A stretch of DNA of 64,000 bases from Alphaproteobacteria bacterium SO-S41 (lineage in GTDB: Bacteria > Pseudomonadota > Alphaproteobacteria > Micropepsales > Micropepsaceae): positions 3,534,001 through 3,598,000 of the forward strand of contig AP024629.1 of NCBI GenBank assembly GCA_019670725.1, given 5' to 3'. The position numbers and the translations under genes were made by a program. Each line of letters begins with the position of its first letter. The first letter of the stretch is position 1. The notes below the pieces were generated by a model. The model made no database searches, was not told the origin of the DNA, and saw only the letters and a list, made by a program, of their open reading frames with translations. Positions 27,857-35,450 of this stretch are shown here, piece after piece.

Positions 27857-29155
27857 GGGGCACCCCTTCGCTCGGCGGTAGGGAGGATTGTTTTTCCGTC
27901 CCGCGCCCCGCCGTATAGAGAAGATCGATTCGACCGCCAAGCCCGCAAACCTCAGAGGGTCGCCGCCATCGCTACGCCACGGAAGACCCGCAACGGGCTG
28001 CTGCTGACGCTGCCCTTGCTGGCGTTCATCGCCGTGTTTTTCGCCGCGCCCATCGGGGCGATGCTGTGGCGCAGTGTCTCCAATCCCCTGCCGGCGTCGC
28101 TGATGCCGCGCACCGCTGCGGTGCTGGCGTCATGGGACGCGCAGGCGCTCCCCGGCGAGGACGCCTTTGCCGCGGTGGTCGAAGACCTCAAGAATCTCCC
28201 GAACAAGCAGGACGCGGCCCGGCTCGGCGCGCAGCTCAACTTCGAGCTCGGCGGCCTCAACTCGCTGATGCGCAAGACTGCCCGCGAGGCGGGCAAGCTG
28301 ACCCCGCTCTATGCCGCCAGCCTTGCCAAGCTCGACGCCGCCTGGGGCAAGCGCGCGACCTGGGCGGCGCTGTCGGTAGGGCTGCAGACCTTCACCGCGA
28401 AGAACTATCTGGCCGCCCTCGACCTCCGCTATGGCGAAGACCTCAGCGTCATTCAGGCGCCCGATCGCGACCGGCTCTACATCATGCTGTTCGTCCGCAC
28501 GGCCTGGGTCGCGGCACTGGTGGCGGCGATCTGCCTCGTGCTCGGCTATCCGCTCGCGCATCTGCTTGCGACGGCAGGGCCGAAGACGGCGGGCCTCCTG
28601 ATGATCCTGCTGCTGCTGCCCTTCTGGACCTCGCTGCTGGTGCGCACCACCGCGTGGATCGTGCTGCTGCAGAGCCAAGGCGTGGTGAACGATGCGCTGG
28701 TCTGGCTCGGCGTCATCTCGGACGAAGGCCGCATCCAGCTCGTCTACAACATGACGGGCACGCTGATCGCGATGACGCAGATCCTGCTGCCCTTCATGGT
28801 CCTGCCGCTCTATTCGGTGATGAAGACGATCCCGCCGGTCTATCTGAAAGCCGCGACCTCGATGGGGGCGCGACCCTTCCAGGGCTTCTGGCGCGTCTAC
28901 TTGCCCATGACCATGCCCGGCGTCGCGGCCGGCGTGCTGCTCGTCTTCATCCTGGCCGTCGGCTACTACATCACGCCCGCTTTGGTCGGCGGCGCCAGCG
29001 GCCAGCTCATTTCCAACTGGATCGCCTATCACATGCAGCAATCGCTCAACTGGGGCCTCGCCGCGGCGCTGGGCGGGCTGCTGCTGTTCGGCGTGATCCT
29101 CCTCTATCTCGCCTTCAACAAGATCGCCGGCGCCGACCGGTTGCGCTTCGGATGA
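27797..29155 (+). CDS. ABC transporter permease, PotB type
   Basis: Up to 452 residues with six or seven helices. The first is RNGLLLTLPLLAFIAVFFAAP; a long soluble insertion of about 150 residues follows before the permease core (FVRTAWVAALVAAICLVLGYPLAHLL). The coupling motif is YLKAATSMGARPFQGFWRVYLPMTMPG. The start is doubtful. The only in-frame ATG, at 27797, gives 58 residues of unlikely sequence, and a TTGTTT/TATAGA promoter-like pair lies inside that stretch. An ATC at 27970 with AGAGGG upstream fits the family N-terminus. The next permease overlaps its stop as ATGA. Confidence 0.85.
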   Translation: MQRGSSGLGGGAHSHGIGLHGAPLRSAVGRIVFPSRAPPYREDRFDRQARKPQRVAAIATPRKTRNGLLLTLPLLAFIAVFFAAPIGAMLWRSVSNPLPASLMPRTAAVLASWDAQALPGEDAFAAVVEDLKNLPNKQDAARLGAQLNFELGGLNSLMRKTAREAGKLTPLYAASLAKLDAAWGKRATWAALSVGLQTFTAKNYLAALDLRYGEDLSVIQAPDRDRLYIMLFVRTAWVAALVAAICLVLGYPLAHLLATAGPKTAGLLMILLLLPFWTSLLVRTTAWIVLLQSQGVVNDALVWLGVISDEGRIQLVYNMTGTLIAMTQILLPFMVLPLYSVMKTIPPVYLKAATSMGARPFQGFWRVYLPMTMPGVAAGVLLVFILAVGYYITPALVGGASGQLISNWIAYHMQQSLNWGLAAALGGLLLFGVILLYLAFNKIAGADRLRFG

Positions 29156-29970
29156 CGGGCTGGCGCATCCTTTCGCGATCGATGGCGGGCTTTACGCTCA
29201 TCTTCCTGATCGCGCCGCTGCTGGTGATCGTGCCGCTCTCGTTCAACGCGGAGCCGTTCTTCACCTTCACGCCCAAGATGCTGGCCTTCGACTCTGAGGG
29301 CTATTCGCTCCGCTGGTACCGCGCGATCCTCGACGACGACGTGTGGCGCGGCGCGCTCATCAACAGCCTCATCATCGGCGGCCTCGCGACGCTGATCGCG
29401 ACGGTGCTCGGCACGCTCGCCGCGATGGGCCTCGCGCGCGGCAATGTCCCAGCGAAGGGGCTGATCATGGGCCTCATCATCTCGCCGATGATCACGCCGA
29501 TGGTGATCTCGGCGGCCGGCATGTATTTCTTCTATTCCGATTTCGGCCTGACGCAGACCCATCTCGGCCTCATCATCGCCCATGCCTGTCTCGGCGTGCC
29601 GTTCGTCGTCATCACCGTGACGGCCTCGCTGACCGGCTATGACTGGAACCTCACCCGCGCCGGGCTCAGCCTCGGCGCCGATCCCTGGACGGTCTTCTTC
29701 CGCGTCACGCTGCCGCTCATCCTGCCCGGTGTCATTTCCGGCGCGCTCTTCGCCTTCGCGACCTCGTTCGACGAGGTGGTGACGGTGCTCTTCCTCGGCG
29801 GCCCCGAGCAGGTGACGATCCCGCGCAAGATGTGGTCCGGCATCCGCGAACAGATCAGCCCCGCCATCCTCGCCGCCGCGACGCTGCTGATCGTTGTCGC
29901 GGCGCTCCTCCTCGTCTGCGTCGAATGGCTCCGCCGCCGCAACGAACGGCTGCAGGTCAGCACGCGCTAG
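29152..29970 (+). CDS. ABC transporter permease, PotC type
   Basis: 272 residues, six helices. The coupling motif LTRAGLSLGADPWTVFFRVTLPLILPGVISG and the strong SFDEVVTVLFLGGP segment are typical of PotC-like permeases. It overlaps the preceding permease by 4 nt and so is co-translated. With the ATPase and binding protein at 23723-25959 it would complete a polyamine-type importer. Confidence 0.92.
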   Translation: MTGWRILSRSMAGFTLIFLIAPLLVIVPLSFNAEPFFTFTPKMLAFDSEGYSLRWYRAILDDDVWRGALINSLIIGGLATLIATVLGTLAAMGLARGNVPAKGLIMGLIISPMITPMVISAAGMYFFYSDFGLTQTHLGLIIAHACLGVPFVVITVTASLTGYDWNLTRAGLSLGADPWTVFFRVTLPLILPGVISGALFAFATSFDEVVTVLFLGGPEQVTIPRKMWSGIREQISPAILAAATLLIVVAALLLVCVEWLRRRNERLQVSTR

Positions 29971-29979
29971 GAGACGGCC

Positions 29980-30477
29980 ATGCTGGTGATCTTCGCAGGA
30001 CTGCCCGGCACGGGAAAATCGACCCTCGCCCGCGCGCTCGCGCAGTCCGAACGCTTCACCCTGCTCCGCATCGACTCGATCGAACAGGCTTTGCGCGACA
30101 ACGGCGTCACCGAGATCGAAGGCCGCGGTTACGCCGCCGCCTATGCCATCGCCGCCGACAATCTGAAGCTCGGCCTTGGCGTCGTCGCCGACAGCGTCAA
30201 TCCCATCGCGCTCACCCGCAATGCCTGGCGCGCCGTCGCGGCCGAGGCCGGTGTGCCAGCCGTCGATGTTGAGGTCATCTGTTCGGATAAGGCCGAACAT
30301 CGGCGGCGTCTGGAAGCCCGCGCGATCGCGATGCCGGACCATCCGCCGGTAAGCTGGGCCGAGGTCGAAGCGCGCGAGTACGATGCATGGGATCGGGATC
30401 GTATCGTGATCGACACCGCAGGACGCGACATTGAGGTTTGTGTTGCAGAGCTGATCGCGCGGGTGCGCTCCGCCTGA
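29980..30477 (+). CDS. P-loop kinase-like ATP-binding protein
   Basis: 165 residues with Walker A GLPGTGKST at residues 7-15 and the flow RIDSIEQAL, VVADSVNPIALTRNAWRAVAAEAG and EYDAWDRDRIVIDTAG, as in small AAA_33/zeta-toxin-like kinases. Such proteins phosphorylate small molecules or nucleotides, but the substrate cannot be inferred. It begins 9 nt after the PotC-type permease and is likely co-transcribed. A family-A palindromic repeat follows at once. Confidence 0.82.
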   Translation: MLVIFAGLPGTGKSTLARALAQSERFTLLRIDSIEQALRDNGVTEIEGRGYAAAYAIAADNLKLGLGVVADSVNPIALTRNAWRAVAAEAGVPAVDVEVICSDKAEHRRRLEARAIAMPDHPPVSWAEVEAREYDAWDRDRIVIDTAGRDIEVCVAELIARVRSA

Positions 30478-30478
30478 T

Positions 30479-30629
30479 CTCCCCCTGCGCGTGCGGGGGG
30501 AGACAGCCATTCCGAACGCGGAGCGAACGGGATGGCAGAGGGGAGCACGTGATCGCATGAAGCACCGCCGCGCTGCATCCGCCCCCTCCACCGCTTCGCG
30601 GTCCCCCTCCCCCGTAAACGGGGGAGGAT
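30479..30629 (+). repeat. Dispersed palindromic repeat, family A, copy 2
   Basis: 151 bp, same orientation and architecture as 23505-23647: a left CTCCCCC/GGGGGAG hairpin, a middle hairpin with arms CCATTCC and GGGATGG, and a right edge nearly identical to copy 1. The middle arms differ from copy 1 yet still pair, which points to a conserved fold. It lies between two convergent genes and could serve there as a bidirectional terminator. Confidence 0.85.
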
Positions 30630-30654
30630 GAAGAGGTCTAGTTCCGCGTTCGCT

Positions 30655-31038
30655 TTAATGGGAAAGCCCATAGGCGATCAACCCAACGGCCACCGCCATC
30701 AGCATCCAACCCGGATGCCGGCCGCGTGTCGCCCAGGCATTGCCGATCGCGCCGTAGAGAAAATGCCCGCCGACGATCAGCGCCGTGGCGAGTTTCGCAT
30801 CGGGCGGGAACCACAGCGCGGCCACGATCAACAGCACGCCGCTCAGGAACCAACTCACCGTACTGTAGTGGAGCAGCATCGGCACGAGCTGACGGATGAC
30901 GCGCCCGGACCGCTTGTCCTTCAGCAAGGCGGAATCGATCGGCGGCACCATCAAGCGTTCGGTCAGAACGCCGTGCACCACCGCCGTGACGCTGCCGATC
31001 GCGCCGGCCGCCATCAAAGCGATGGTGTGGAGATCCAT
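30655..31038 (-). CDS. Small four-helix membrane protein
   Basis: 127 residues with about four hydrophobic segments (IALMAAGAIGSVTAVVHGV, LVPMLLHYSTVSWFLSGVLLIVAAL, ATALIVGGHFLYGAIGNAW, WMLMAVAVGLIAYGL). It resembles short, uncharacterised inner-membrane proteins and I cannot name a family. It follows the nitronate monooxygenase gene by 9 nt on the same strand, so the two are probably co-transcribed. Confidence 0.75.
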   Translation of the reverse strand: MDLHTIALMAAGAIGSVTAVVHGVLTERLMVPPIDSALLKDKRSGRVIRQLVPMLLHYSTVSWFLSGVLLIVAALWFPPDAKLATALIVGGHFLYGAIGNAWATRGRHPGWMLMAVAVGLIAYGLSH

Positions 31039-31047
31039 GGCGGCGCG

Positions 31048-32037
31048 CTACTCCGCCGCCACCGCGAACGCGGACGAGGCGCCGAACGTTTCCGCGCGCG
31101 CGGCGTCGTAGTCGGCCTTCAGCTCGCTCACCAGTTCCGCCACCGACGGCGCGGACTTCACCTGGCCGACGCCTTGGCCGGCGCCCCAGATGTCCTTCCA
31201 CGCCTTCTTCTCGGTATTGCCGCCCGAGCCGAAATTCATCTTCGACTTGTCGGATTCCGGCAGGTTGTTGGGGTCCATCCCCGCCGCCGCGATCGACGGG
31301 CCTAGATAGTTGCCGTGCACGCCGGTGAAGAGGTTGGAATAGACGATGTCGCCGGCCTCGCTGTCGATGATCGCCTGCTTGTAACCCTCGACCGCGTTCG
31401 CCTCCGCCGTCGCGACGAAGCGCGTGCCGAGATAGGCGAGATCGGCGCCGAGCGCTTGGGCCGCGAAGATCGAGCGGCCATGGGCGATCGAGCCCGAGAG
31501 CAGGATCGTGCCCTTGAACCACTGGCGCACTTCCGGCACGAGCGCGAAGGGCGACAGCGTGCCGGCATGACCGCCCGCGCCGGCGCAGACGAGGATCAAC
31601 CCGTCGACGCCCTCTTCCGCCGCCTTCTTGGCATGACGAATATTGATGACGTCGTGCCAGATGACGCCGCCCGCGGCGTGCATCTTCTCGACCACGAATT
31701 TCGGCGCGCGCAGGCTGGTGATGGTGATCGGCACCATGTGCTCGGCGCAGACATCGACGTCATGCTCCAGCCGGTCGTTCGAGGTGTGGCAGATCTGGTT
31801 GACCGCGAAGGGCGCGGCTTTCTTGCCGGTCTTGGCTTCCCATTCGGCGAGTTCGCCGTTGATGCGCTTCAGCCATTCGCCCAGCACCGGCGCGGGCCGC
31901 GCGTTCAGCGCGGGGAACGAGCCGACGACGCCCGCCTTACACTGCGCGATCACCAGTTCGGGACCGGAAACGATGAACAGCGGCGCGCCGACGGCGGGCA
32001 GCGACAGGCGGCCGTTGAGGAAAGCGGGAATAGTCAT
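31048..32037 (-). CDS. Nitronate monooxygenase (2-nitropropane dioxygenase family)
   Basis: 329 residues of an FMN TIM barrel. Diagnostic motifs are LPAVGAPLFIVSGPELVIAQCKAG, DGLILVCAGAGGHAG with the catalytic histidine, and LLSGSIAHGRSIFAAQALGADLAYLGTRF. The family oxidises alkyl nitronates with O2, though some members act on other substrates. A four-helix membrane protein gene follows directly. A family-C repeat lies upstream at 32086-32167. Confidence 0.9.
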   Translation of the reverse strand: MTIPAFLNGRLSLPAVGAPLFIVSGPELVIAQCKAGVVGSFPALNARPAPVLGEWLKRINGELAEWEAKTGKKAAPFAVNQICHTSNDRLEHDVDVCAEHMVPITITSLRAPKFVVEKMHAAGGVIWHDVINIRHAKKAAEEGVDGLILVCAGAGGHAGTLSPFALVPEVRQWFKGTILLSGSIAHGRSIFAAQALGADLAYLGTRFVATAEANAVEGYKQAIIDSEAGDIVYSNLFTGVHGNYLGPSIAAAGMDPNNLPESDKSKMNFGSGGNTEKKAWKDIWGAGQGVGQVKSAPSVAELVSELKADYDAARAETFGASSAFAVAAE

Positions 32038-32085
32038 GGTTGGTCCTTATGAGTTCCGTGTTTTGTTCTAACTCACATCCCGTCT

Positions 32086-32167
32086 CGTCATGACCGCCCT
32101 TGAGGCGGTCATCCAGCCAGGTCGCGAACCACCTTGCTGGATGGCCGGGTCAAGCCCGACCATGACG
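32086..32167 (-). repeat. Palindromic intergenic repeat, family C, copy 1
   Basis: An 82-bp element bounded by CGTCATG and CATGACG, with an inner hairpin ATGACCGCC-CTTGA-GGCGGTCAT at 32090-32112. A related copy lies at 51011-51113 in the opposite orientation, where the stem carries a compensatory A:T to G:C change. It sits between the enoyl-CoA hydratase stop and the nitronate monooxygenase start. Confidence 0.75.
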
Positions 32168-32201
32168 ATATGAGGTATTCGTAATTCAAGTCTCCAACGG
32201 G

Positions 32202-32978
32202 TCAGGCCGCACTCCGGCTGAAATCCGCAGGACGTTTCTCAAGGAAGGCGCTGAAGGCTTCGCGTGCTTCGGCGCTCGCCATGCGCTGGGCGAAGAGCTT
32301 GCCCTCTTCCTCCATGCGCTGGAGGCGTTCGGCCGGGTCGCCGCGCAGCAGCGCCTTGGTGAGGCGCACCGCTTCGGGCGGCTTGGCGGCGATGGCGCGG
32401 GCGGCTTCAAGCGCAACAGCTTCCGCGCCGCCGGTGGGCGTCACGCGATTGACGAAGCCCGCCGCCTTGCCCTCGGCCGCGCCAAAGCGCTCGCCGAACA
32501 GCAGCATTTCCGACGCGAGCTGATGTCCCGAAATACGCGGCATCAACAGCGAGGACGCCGCCTCCGGCACGAGGCCGAGATTGACGAACGGCGTCTGCAG
32601 GCGCGCGCCCTCGGCGGCGACCACGAAGTCGCAATGGAACAGCAGCGTCACGCCGACGCCCACCGCCACGCCTTCGACCGCGGCGATCAGCGGCTTGGTG
32701 TGGGTCGCGAGGCTCTTCAGGAAGCGCGTCACGGGTTGCTCGCCCTCGGTCGGCGCGCCCGCCCCGCTCGCGAAGTCGCCGATATCGTTACCCGCTGTGA
32801 AGCAGCCGCCGGAGCCGGTGATCACCGTCGCGCGCACGCCGTCATCGCTGTTCGCGCCGTTCAGCGCATCGGCCAGCGCCGCGTACATCGCGGGGGTCAG
32901 CGCGTTCTTCTTGTCCGCCCGCGTCAGGCGCAGGATCTGGACGTGACCCTCGCGGGTGATCTCGACATGCTCGGTCAT
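32202..32978 (-). CDS. Enoyl-CoA hydratase/isomerase family protein
   Basis: 258 residues of the crotonase fold. The first oxyanion-hole segment is KNALTPAMYAALADAL, then FTAGNDIGDFA, and the second is AAVEGVAVGVGVTLLFHCD; the following NLGLVPEAASSLLMPR carries the acidic residue. This should act on an unsaturated acyl-CoA in fatty- or aromatic-acid breakdown. It overlaps the upstream thioesterase gene by 4 nt (ATGA), so the two are coupled, with the HxlR regulator divergent from them. Confidence 0.9.
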   Translation of the reverse strand: MTEHVEITREGHVQILRLTRADKKNALTPAMYAALADALNGANSDDGVRATVITGSGGCFTAGNDIGDFASGAGAPTEGEQPVTRFLKSLATHTKPLIAAVEGVAVGVGVTLLFHCDFVVAAEGARLQTPFVNLGLVPEAASSLLMPRISGHQLASEMLLFGERFGAAEGKAAGFVNRVTPTGGAEAVALEAARAIAAKPPEAVRLTKALLRGDPAERLQRMEEEGKLFAQRMASAEAREAFSAFLEKRPADFSRSAA

Positions 32979-33490
32979 GCTTTGGCCTCGGCTCCCGGTG
33001 CGGCGAAAATCATGCAGGTCGTCGTCGCCGTCGCATAGAGCTTGCCGGCCTCGTCGCGGATTTCGGCCTCGGCCGTCGCGATCTGCCGGCCGCGATTGAC
33101 CACCTTGCCGGTGCAGAGCAGGCGGCCGGTCGCGGCGGTGGCGGCGCGGATGAACTTCACCTCCAGCGTCAGGCTGGTCCACCCTTGAGCCTTCGCAAGC
33201 GTCGTATGCACCGCGCAGCCCGCGGCGCTATCGAGCAGCGTCGAGAGGATGCCGCCATGCACCGTGCCCAGCGGATTGTAATGGAACTCCTGCGGCACCA
33301 GCGAGAACACGACCTCGCCCTCCTTCACCGACACGGTCCGCATATCGATGGTCGCGCCGATCGGCGCGGGACGGTCGGCGCCGGCGAGGCTGCGCGAGAT
33401 GAACTCGAGCCCCGTCATGTTCCGTGCGGCGTCGCTGAGCTCGCCCGGTGCGATCCAGGAATAGGTGCGGGTGCGTTCCACAGCGGACAT
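32975..33490 (-). CDS. PaaI-type hotdog thioesterase
   Basis: 171 residues. The central hotdog motif FHYNPLGTVHGGILSTLLDSAAG with the HGG turn and the following LTLEVKFIRAA strand are typical of the PaaI/YbgC-related acyl-CoA thioesterases. It probably hydrolyses acyl-CoA esters; with the coupled enoyl-CoA hydratase it suggests a small acyl-CoA module controlled by the divergent HxlR regulator. Confidence 0.87.
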   Translation of the reverse strand: MSAVERTRTYSWIAPGELSDAARNMTGLEFISRSLAGADRPAPIGATIDMRTVSVKEGEVVFSLVPQEFHYNPLGTVHGGILSTLLDSAAGCAVHTTLAKAQGWTSLTLEVKFIRAATAATGRLLCTGKVVNRGRQIATAEAEIRDEAGKLYATATTTCMIFAAPGAEAKA

Positions 33491-33545
33491 CGGGCGACTC
33501 CGGCAATTGCGATAAGTTCAGTAAGCAGACTTTTTTGATTGGTTC

Positions 33546-33558
33546 AAGTTCCGAACTT
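33546..33558. promoter_or_regulatory. Palindromic operator between the thioesterase and HxlR genes
   Basis: Perfect 13-bp palindrome AAGTTC-C-GAACTT, 16 bp before the HxlR ATG, with an extra AAGTTC half-site at 33514-33519. Its position in an 84-bp divergent intergenic region suggests the HxlR protein binds here and controls both directions. Confidence 0.55.
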
Positions 33559-33574
33559 TGTTACGCTGCGTCAC

Positions 33575-34042
33575 ATGAAGCCCGCCCCTGCCAAGTCGTC
33601 CGGCAAAGCCGTCTCCAAGGCCCGCGCCCACTGCCCCATCGCCCGCTCGCTCGACAGTTTCGGCGACCGCTGGAGCCTGCTCATCCTGCGCGAAAGCTTC
33701 AGCGGCGTGACCCGCTTCGACGATTTCCAGAAGAACCTGAAGGTCTCGAAGGCGACGCTGACCGCGCGGCTCGCGACGCTCGTGAAGCGCGGCATTCTCC
33801 GCCGCGTCCCCATCGAGGACGGCGCCCGGCGCATGCACTACAAGCTGACCGAGAAGGGCAAAGAGCTCTACGTCATCTTCATCGCGCTCCGGCAATGGGG
33901 CGACAAATGGACCTTCGACGGTCCCCCGCCCAACGCCGTCGTCGAACGCGCCAACGGCCGCATCGTCGCGCCCGTCGAAGTCCGCAATATCGACGGCGAG
34001 GTGCTAAAGCCGCGCGATACGGTGCTGGTGCGGTTGAGTTAG
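33575..34042 (+). CDS. HxlR-family transcriptional regulator
   Basis: 155 residues. The HxlR signature is clear: CPIARSLDSFGDRWSLLILRESFSG, FDDFQKNLKVSKATLTARLATLVKRGIL, then the wing RRMHYKLTEKGKEL. One N-terminal cysteine (AHCPIA) is the residue often used by this family for redox or electrophile sensing. ATG 33575 (MKPAPAKSS) was chosen because the region before it holds the operator palindrome. Divergent from the thioesterase/hydratase pair it probably controls. Confidence 0.9.
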   Translation: MKPAPAKSSGKAVSKARAHCPIARSLDSFGDRWSLLILRESFSGVTRFDDFQKNLKVSKATLTARLATLVKRGILRRVPIEDGARRMHYKLTEKGKELYVIFIALRQWGDKWTFDGPPPNAVVERANGRIVAPVEVRNIDGEVLKPRDTVLVRLS

Positions 34043-34064
34043 GCGCTGCTTCGTTTTGCTAACC

Positions 34065-34178
34065 CGTGATCCCGGGCGAGGCCGCCGAAGGCGTCCGAGA
34101 CCCGGTACCCAGATGCCGCAAACGCCGTGCCCGGTCACCTGGGTCCCGGCTCTCCGCTACGCTGCGGCCGGGATGACG
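34065..34178. repeat. Palindromic intergenic repeat, family E, copy 2
   Basis: The 266-nt gap between HxlR and rpiB holds a 114-bp palindromic element: GTGATCCCGGGCGAGGCCGCCGAAGG-like left part, GGTACCCAGATGCC / CACCTGGGTCCC in the centre and GGCCGGGATGACG at the right edge. It shares the 'ATCC(T)CGGG...GCCGCCG..GGCGTC' pattern with the unit near 26389. No gene is seen between 34043 and 34308. Confidence 0.6.
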
Positions 34179-34308
34179 AATGGGTCATGGAGCAGCAGGT
34201 GCCCTCCATCGGCCACCGCGTCTATCTTCACTCTCGCGTGAGAACTGGCGCGGTGACCTTCGATCAGACGCACGTTAAAGTGCCTTTGTTCAACGGAACA
34301 ACCTCAAC

Positions 34309-34758
34309 ATGACTGCCAACAATCGTGTCGTGCTTTCCAGCGACCACGCCGCCATCGCGCTCCGCCAGGCGATTTCCGCTCACATCACGGCGCAGGGCTG
34401 GGTCGCGGTCGATATCGGACCGACAACGCCGGAGAGCACGCCCTACCCCGAACACGGCGCCGCGGCGGCACGGCTTGTGGCGTCCGGCGACTGCGCGCTC
34501 GGCATCATCCTTTGCGGCACCGGCCAGGGCATCATGATGGCCGCGAACAAGGTGAAGGGCATACGCTGCGGCATCTGCGCCGACACCTTCTCGGCCCGCA
34601 TGATCCGCCAACACAACGACGCCAACATGCTCTCGCTCGGCGCGCGCGTGGTGGGCGAAGGCCTCGCGCTCGACATCGTCGACGCGTTCCTCGCCGCCCA
34701 ATTCGAAGGCGGCCGCCATGTGCCGCGGGTCGCGATGATCGAGGCGCTGGAGGGGTAG
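34309..34758 (+). CDS. rpiB: Ribose 5-phosphate isomerase B
   Basis: 149 residues of the LacAB/RpiB family. Diagnostic are LSSDHAAIALRQAI near the N-terminus, YPEHGAAAARLV, the catalytic-cysteine motif LCGTGQGIMMAANKVKGIRCG and the C-terminal NDANMLSLGARVVG. It interconverts ribulose 5-phosphate and ribose 5-phosphate in the pentose phosphate pathway. It stands alone between repeat-filled intergenic regions. Confidence 0.93.
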   Translation: MTANNRVVLSSDHAAIALRQAISAHITAQGWVAVDIGPTTPESTPYPEHGAAAARLVASGDCALGIILCGTGQGIMMAANKVKGIRCGICADTFSARMIRQHNDANMLSLGARVVGEGLALDIVDAFLAAQFEGGRHVPRVAMIEALEG

Positions 34759-34811
34759 CGCCGCGACGCAGGGCCGGCGCGTGATGCAGGTTCTGTGAGC
34801 CAGCCTCCGCT

Positions 34812-34890
34812 TGTCATGCCTGCGCAGGCAGGCATCCATGACCCAAGCATGATCTTTGCCGTGTGGATTCCCGCCTTCGCGGGAATGACA
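34812..34890. repeat. Palindromic intergenic repeat, family D
   Basis: Bounded by TGTCAT and ATGACA, with two hairpins: GCCTGCGCAGGC and ATTCCCGCC-TTC-like GCGGGAAT. Such elements are common between genes of many GC-rich Proteobacteria. Only one clear copy is seen in the window. It begins 53 nt after the rpiB stop. Confidence 0.65.
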
Positions 34891-35017
34891 ATTCGGGAGG
34901 CGTTCCGAGCTTCTGCGCCACGCCGTCGGCACGACGCTCTGGCTTTCGCCGAGAGCGATGGATGATCGAAGGGGCCAACGGCGCTCGCGACAGTCCTGCA
35001 AATAATCCTAGATTCTC

Positions 35018-35046
35018 TTGACGATTGTAGAATATTATCCTATATC
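35018..35046 (+). promoter_or_regulatory. Near-consensus sigma-70 promoter with no evident gene
   Basis: TTGACG (35018-35023), a 17-bp spacer, then TATATC (35041-35046), in an AT-rich patch standing out from its surroundings. The spacer and its left flank contain ATTCT/AGAAT arms and repeated ATCCTA words that could be an operator. Transcription would start near 35053 and run into gene-free DNA. Confidence 0.55.
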
Positions 35047-35052
35047 AACCTC

Positions 35053-35430
35053 GTTGCCGTCAAGTGGCGGCACGAGCAGTCATGGCCGGAACCACGCGAG
35101 GGACGGGAAGTGAGGCGCGTATGAACAATCGTCAAAAACCGAGGTTCGAATACCCGCCCCGCTCAGGGCGCCTGACGCAGGTGACAAACGAACATGCTTT
35201 ATGTCGCCATCGCGAAACATCGTTACGCGCCGACCCTTTTGACGCGCATGACAAACGAAGATGCTTTTCGCCGCGCGCGCGTAATTTCATTGCGCCGGCG
35301 AAAGCCACGACGCGCCCACGCGCCGCGCCGATTATCCAAAAAATCGCGGTTCAAATCGGATGGCGCGGTTCAATTCCCGCATGGGACGGCGGATTTCCGC
35401 CGGTCCCGCCGCGCCATCCCTATTGAACCG
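35053..35430 (+). other. Putative transcript region, ncRNA or unrecognised small gene, with a duplicated 27-nt motif
   Basis: The 680-nt gap between rpiB and the carotenoid oxygenase holds no known gene. Downstream of the promoter at 35018 the motif beginning GACGC and ending ATGCTTT occurs at 35174-35200 and 35241-35267, matching at 23 of 27 positions. A third copy lies at 48897-48925 on the minus strand. A 102-codon frame from ATG 35121 covers the region, but its composition is arginine- and proline-rich and unlike a normal protein. I cannot decide between a noncoding RNA and a taxon-specific gene. Confidence 0.35.
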
Positions 35431-35450
35431 GCCGGGCCTACAGGCCCGGC
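35431..35450. other. Perfect GC hairpin over the carotenoid-oxygenase stop
   Basis: GCCGGGCC-TACA-GGCCCGGC, eight perfect pairs with a four-base loop, overlapping the minus-strand stop codon at 35438-35440. No T tract follows on either strand, so it is not a standard intrinsic terminator, but it may end or protect transcripts arriving from both sides. Confidence 0.5.

Noticed and set aside
35135-35170. A TTCGAA stretch considered as a tRNA T-arm
   Set aside because: The stem does not pair around the loop, and no acceptor, D or anticodon arms fit.
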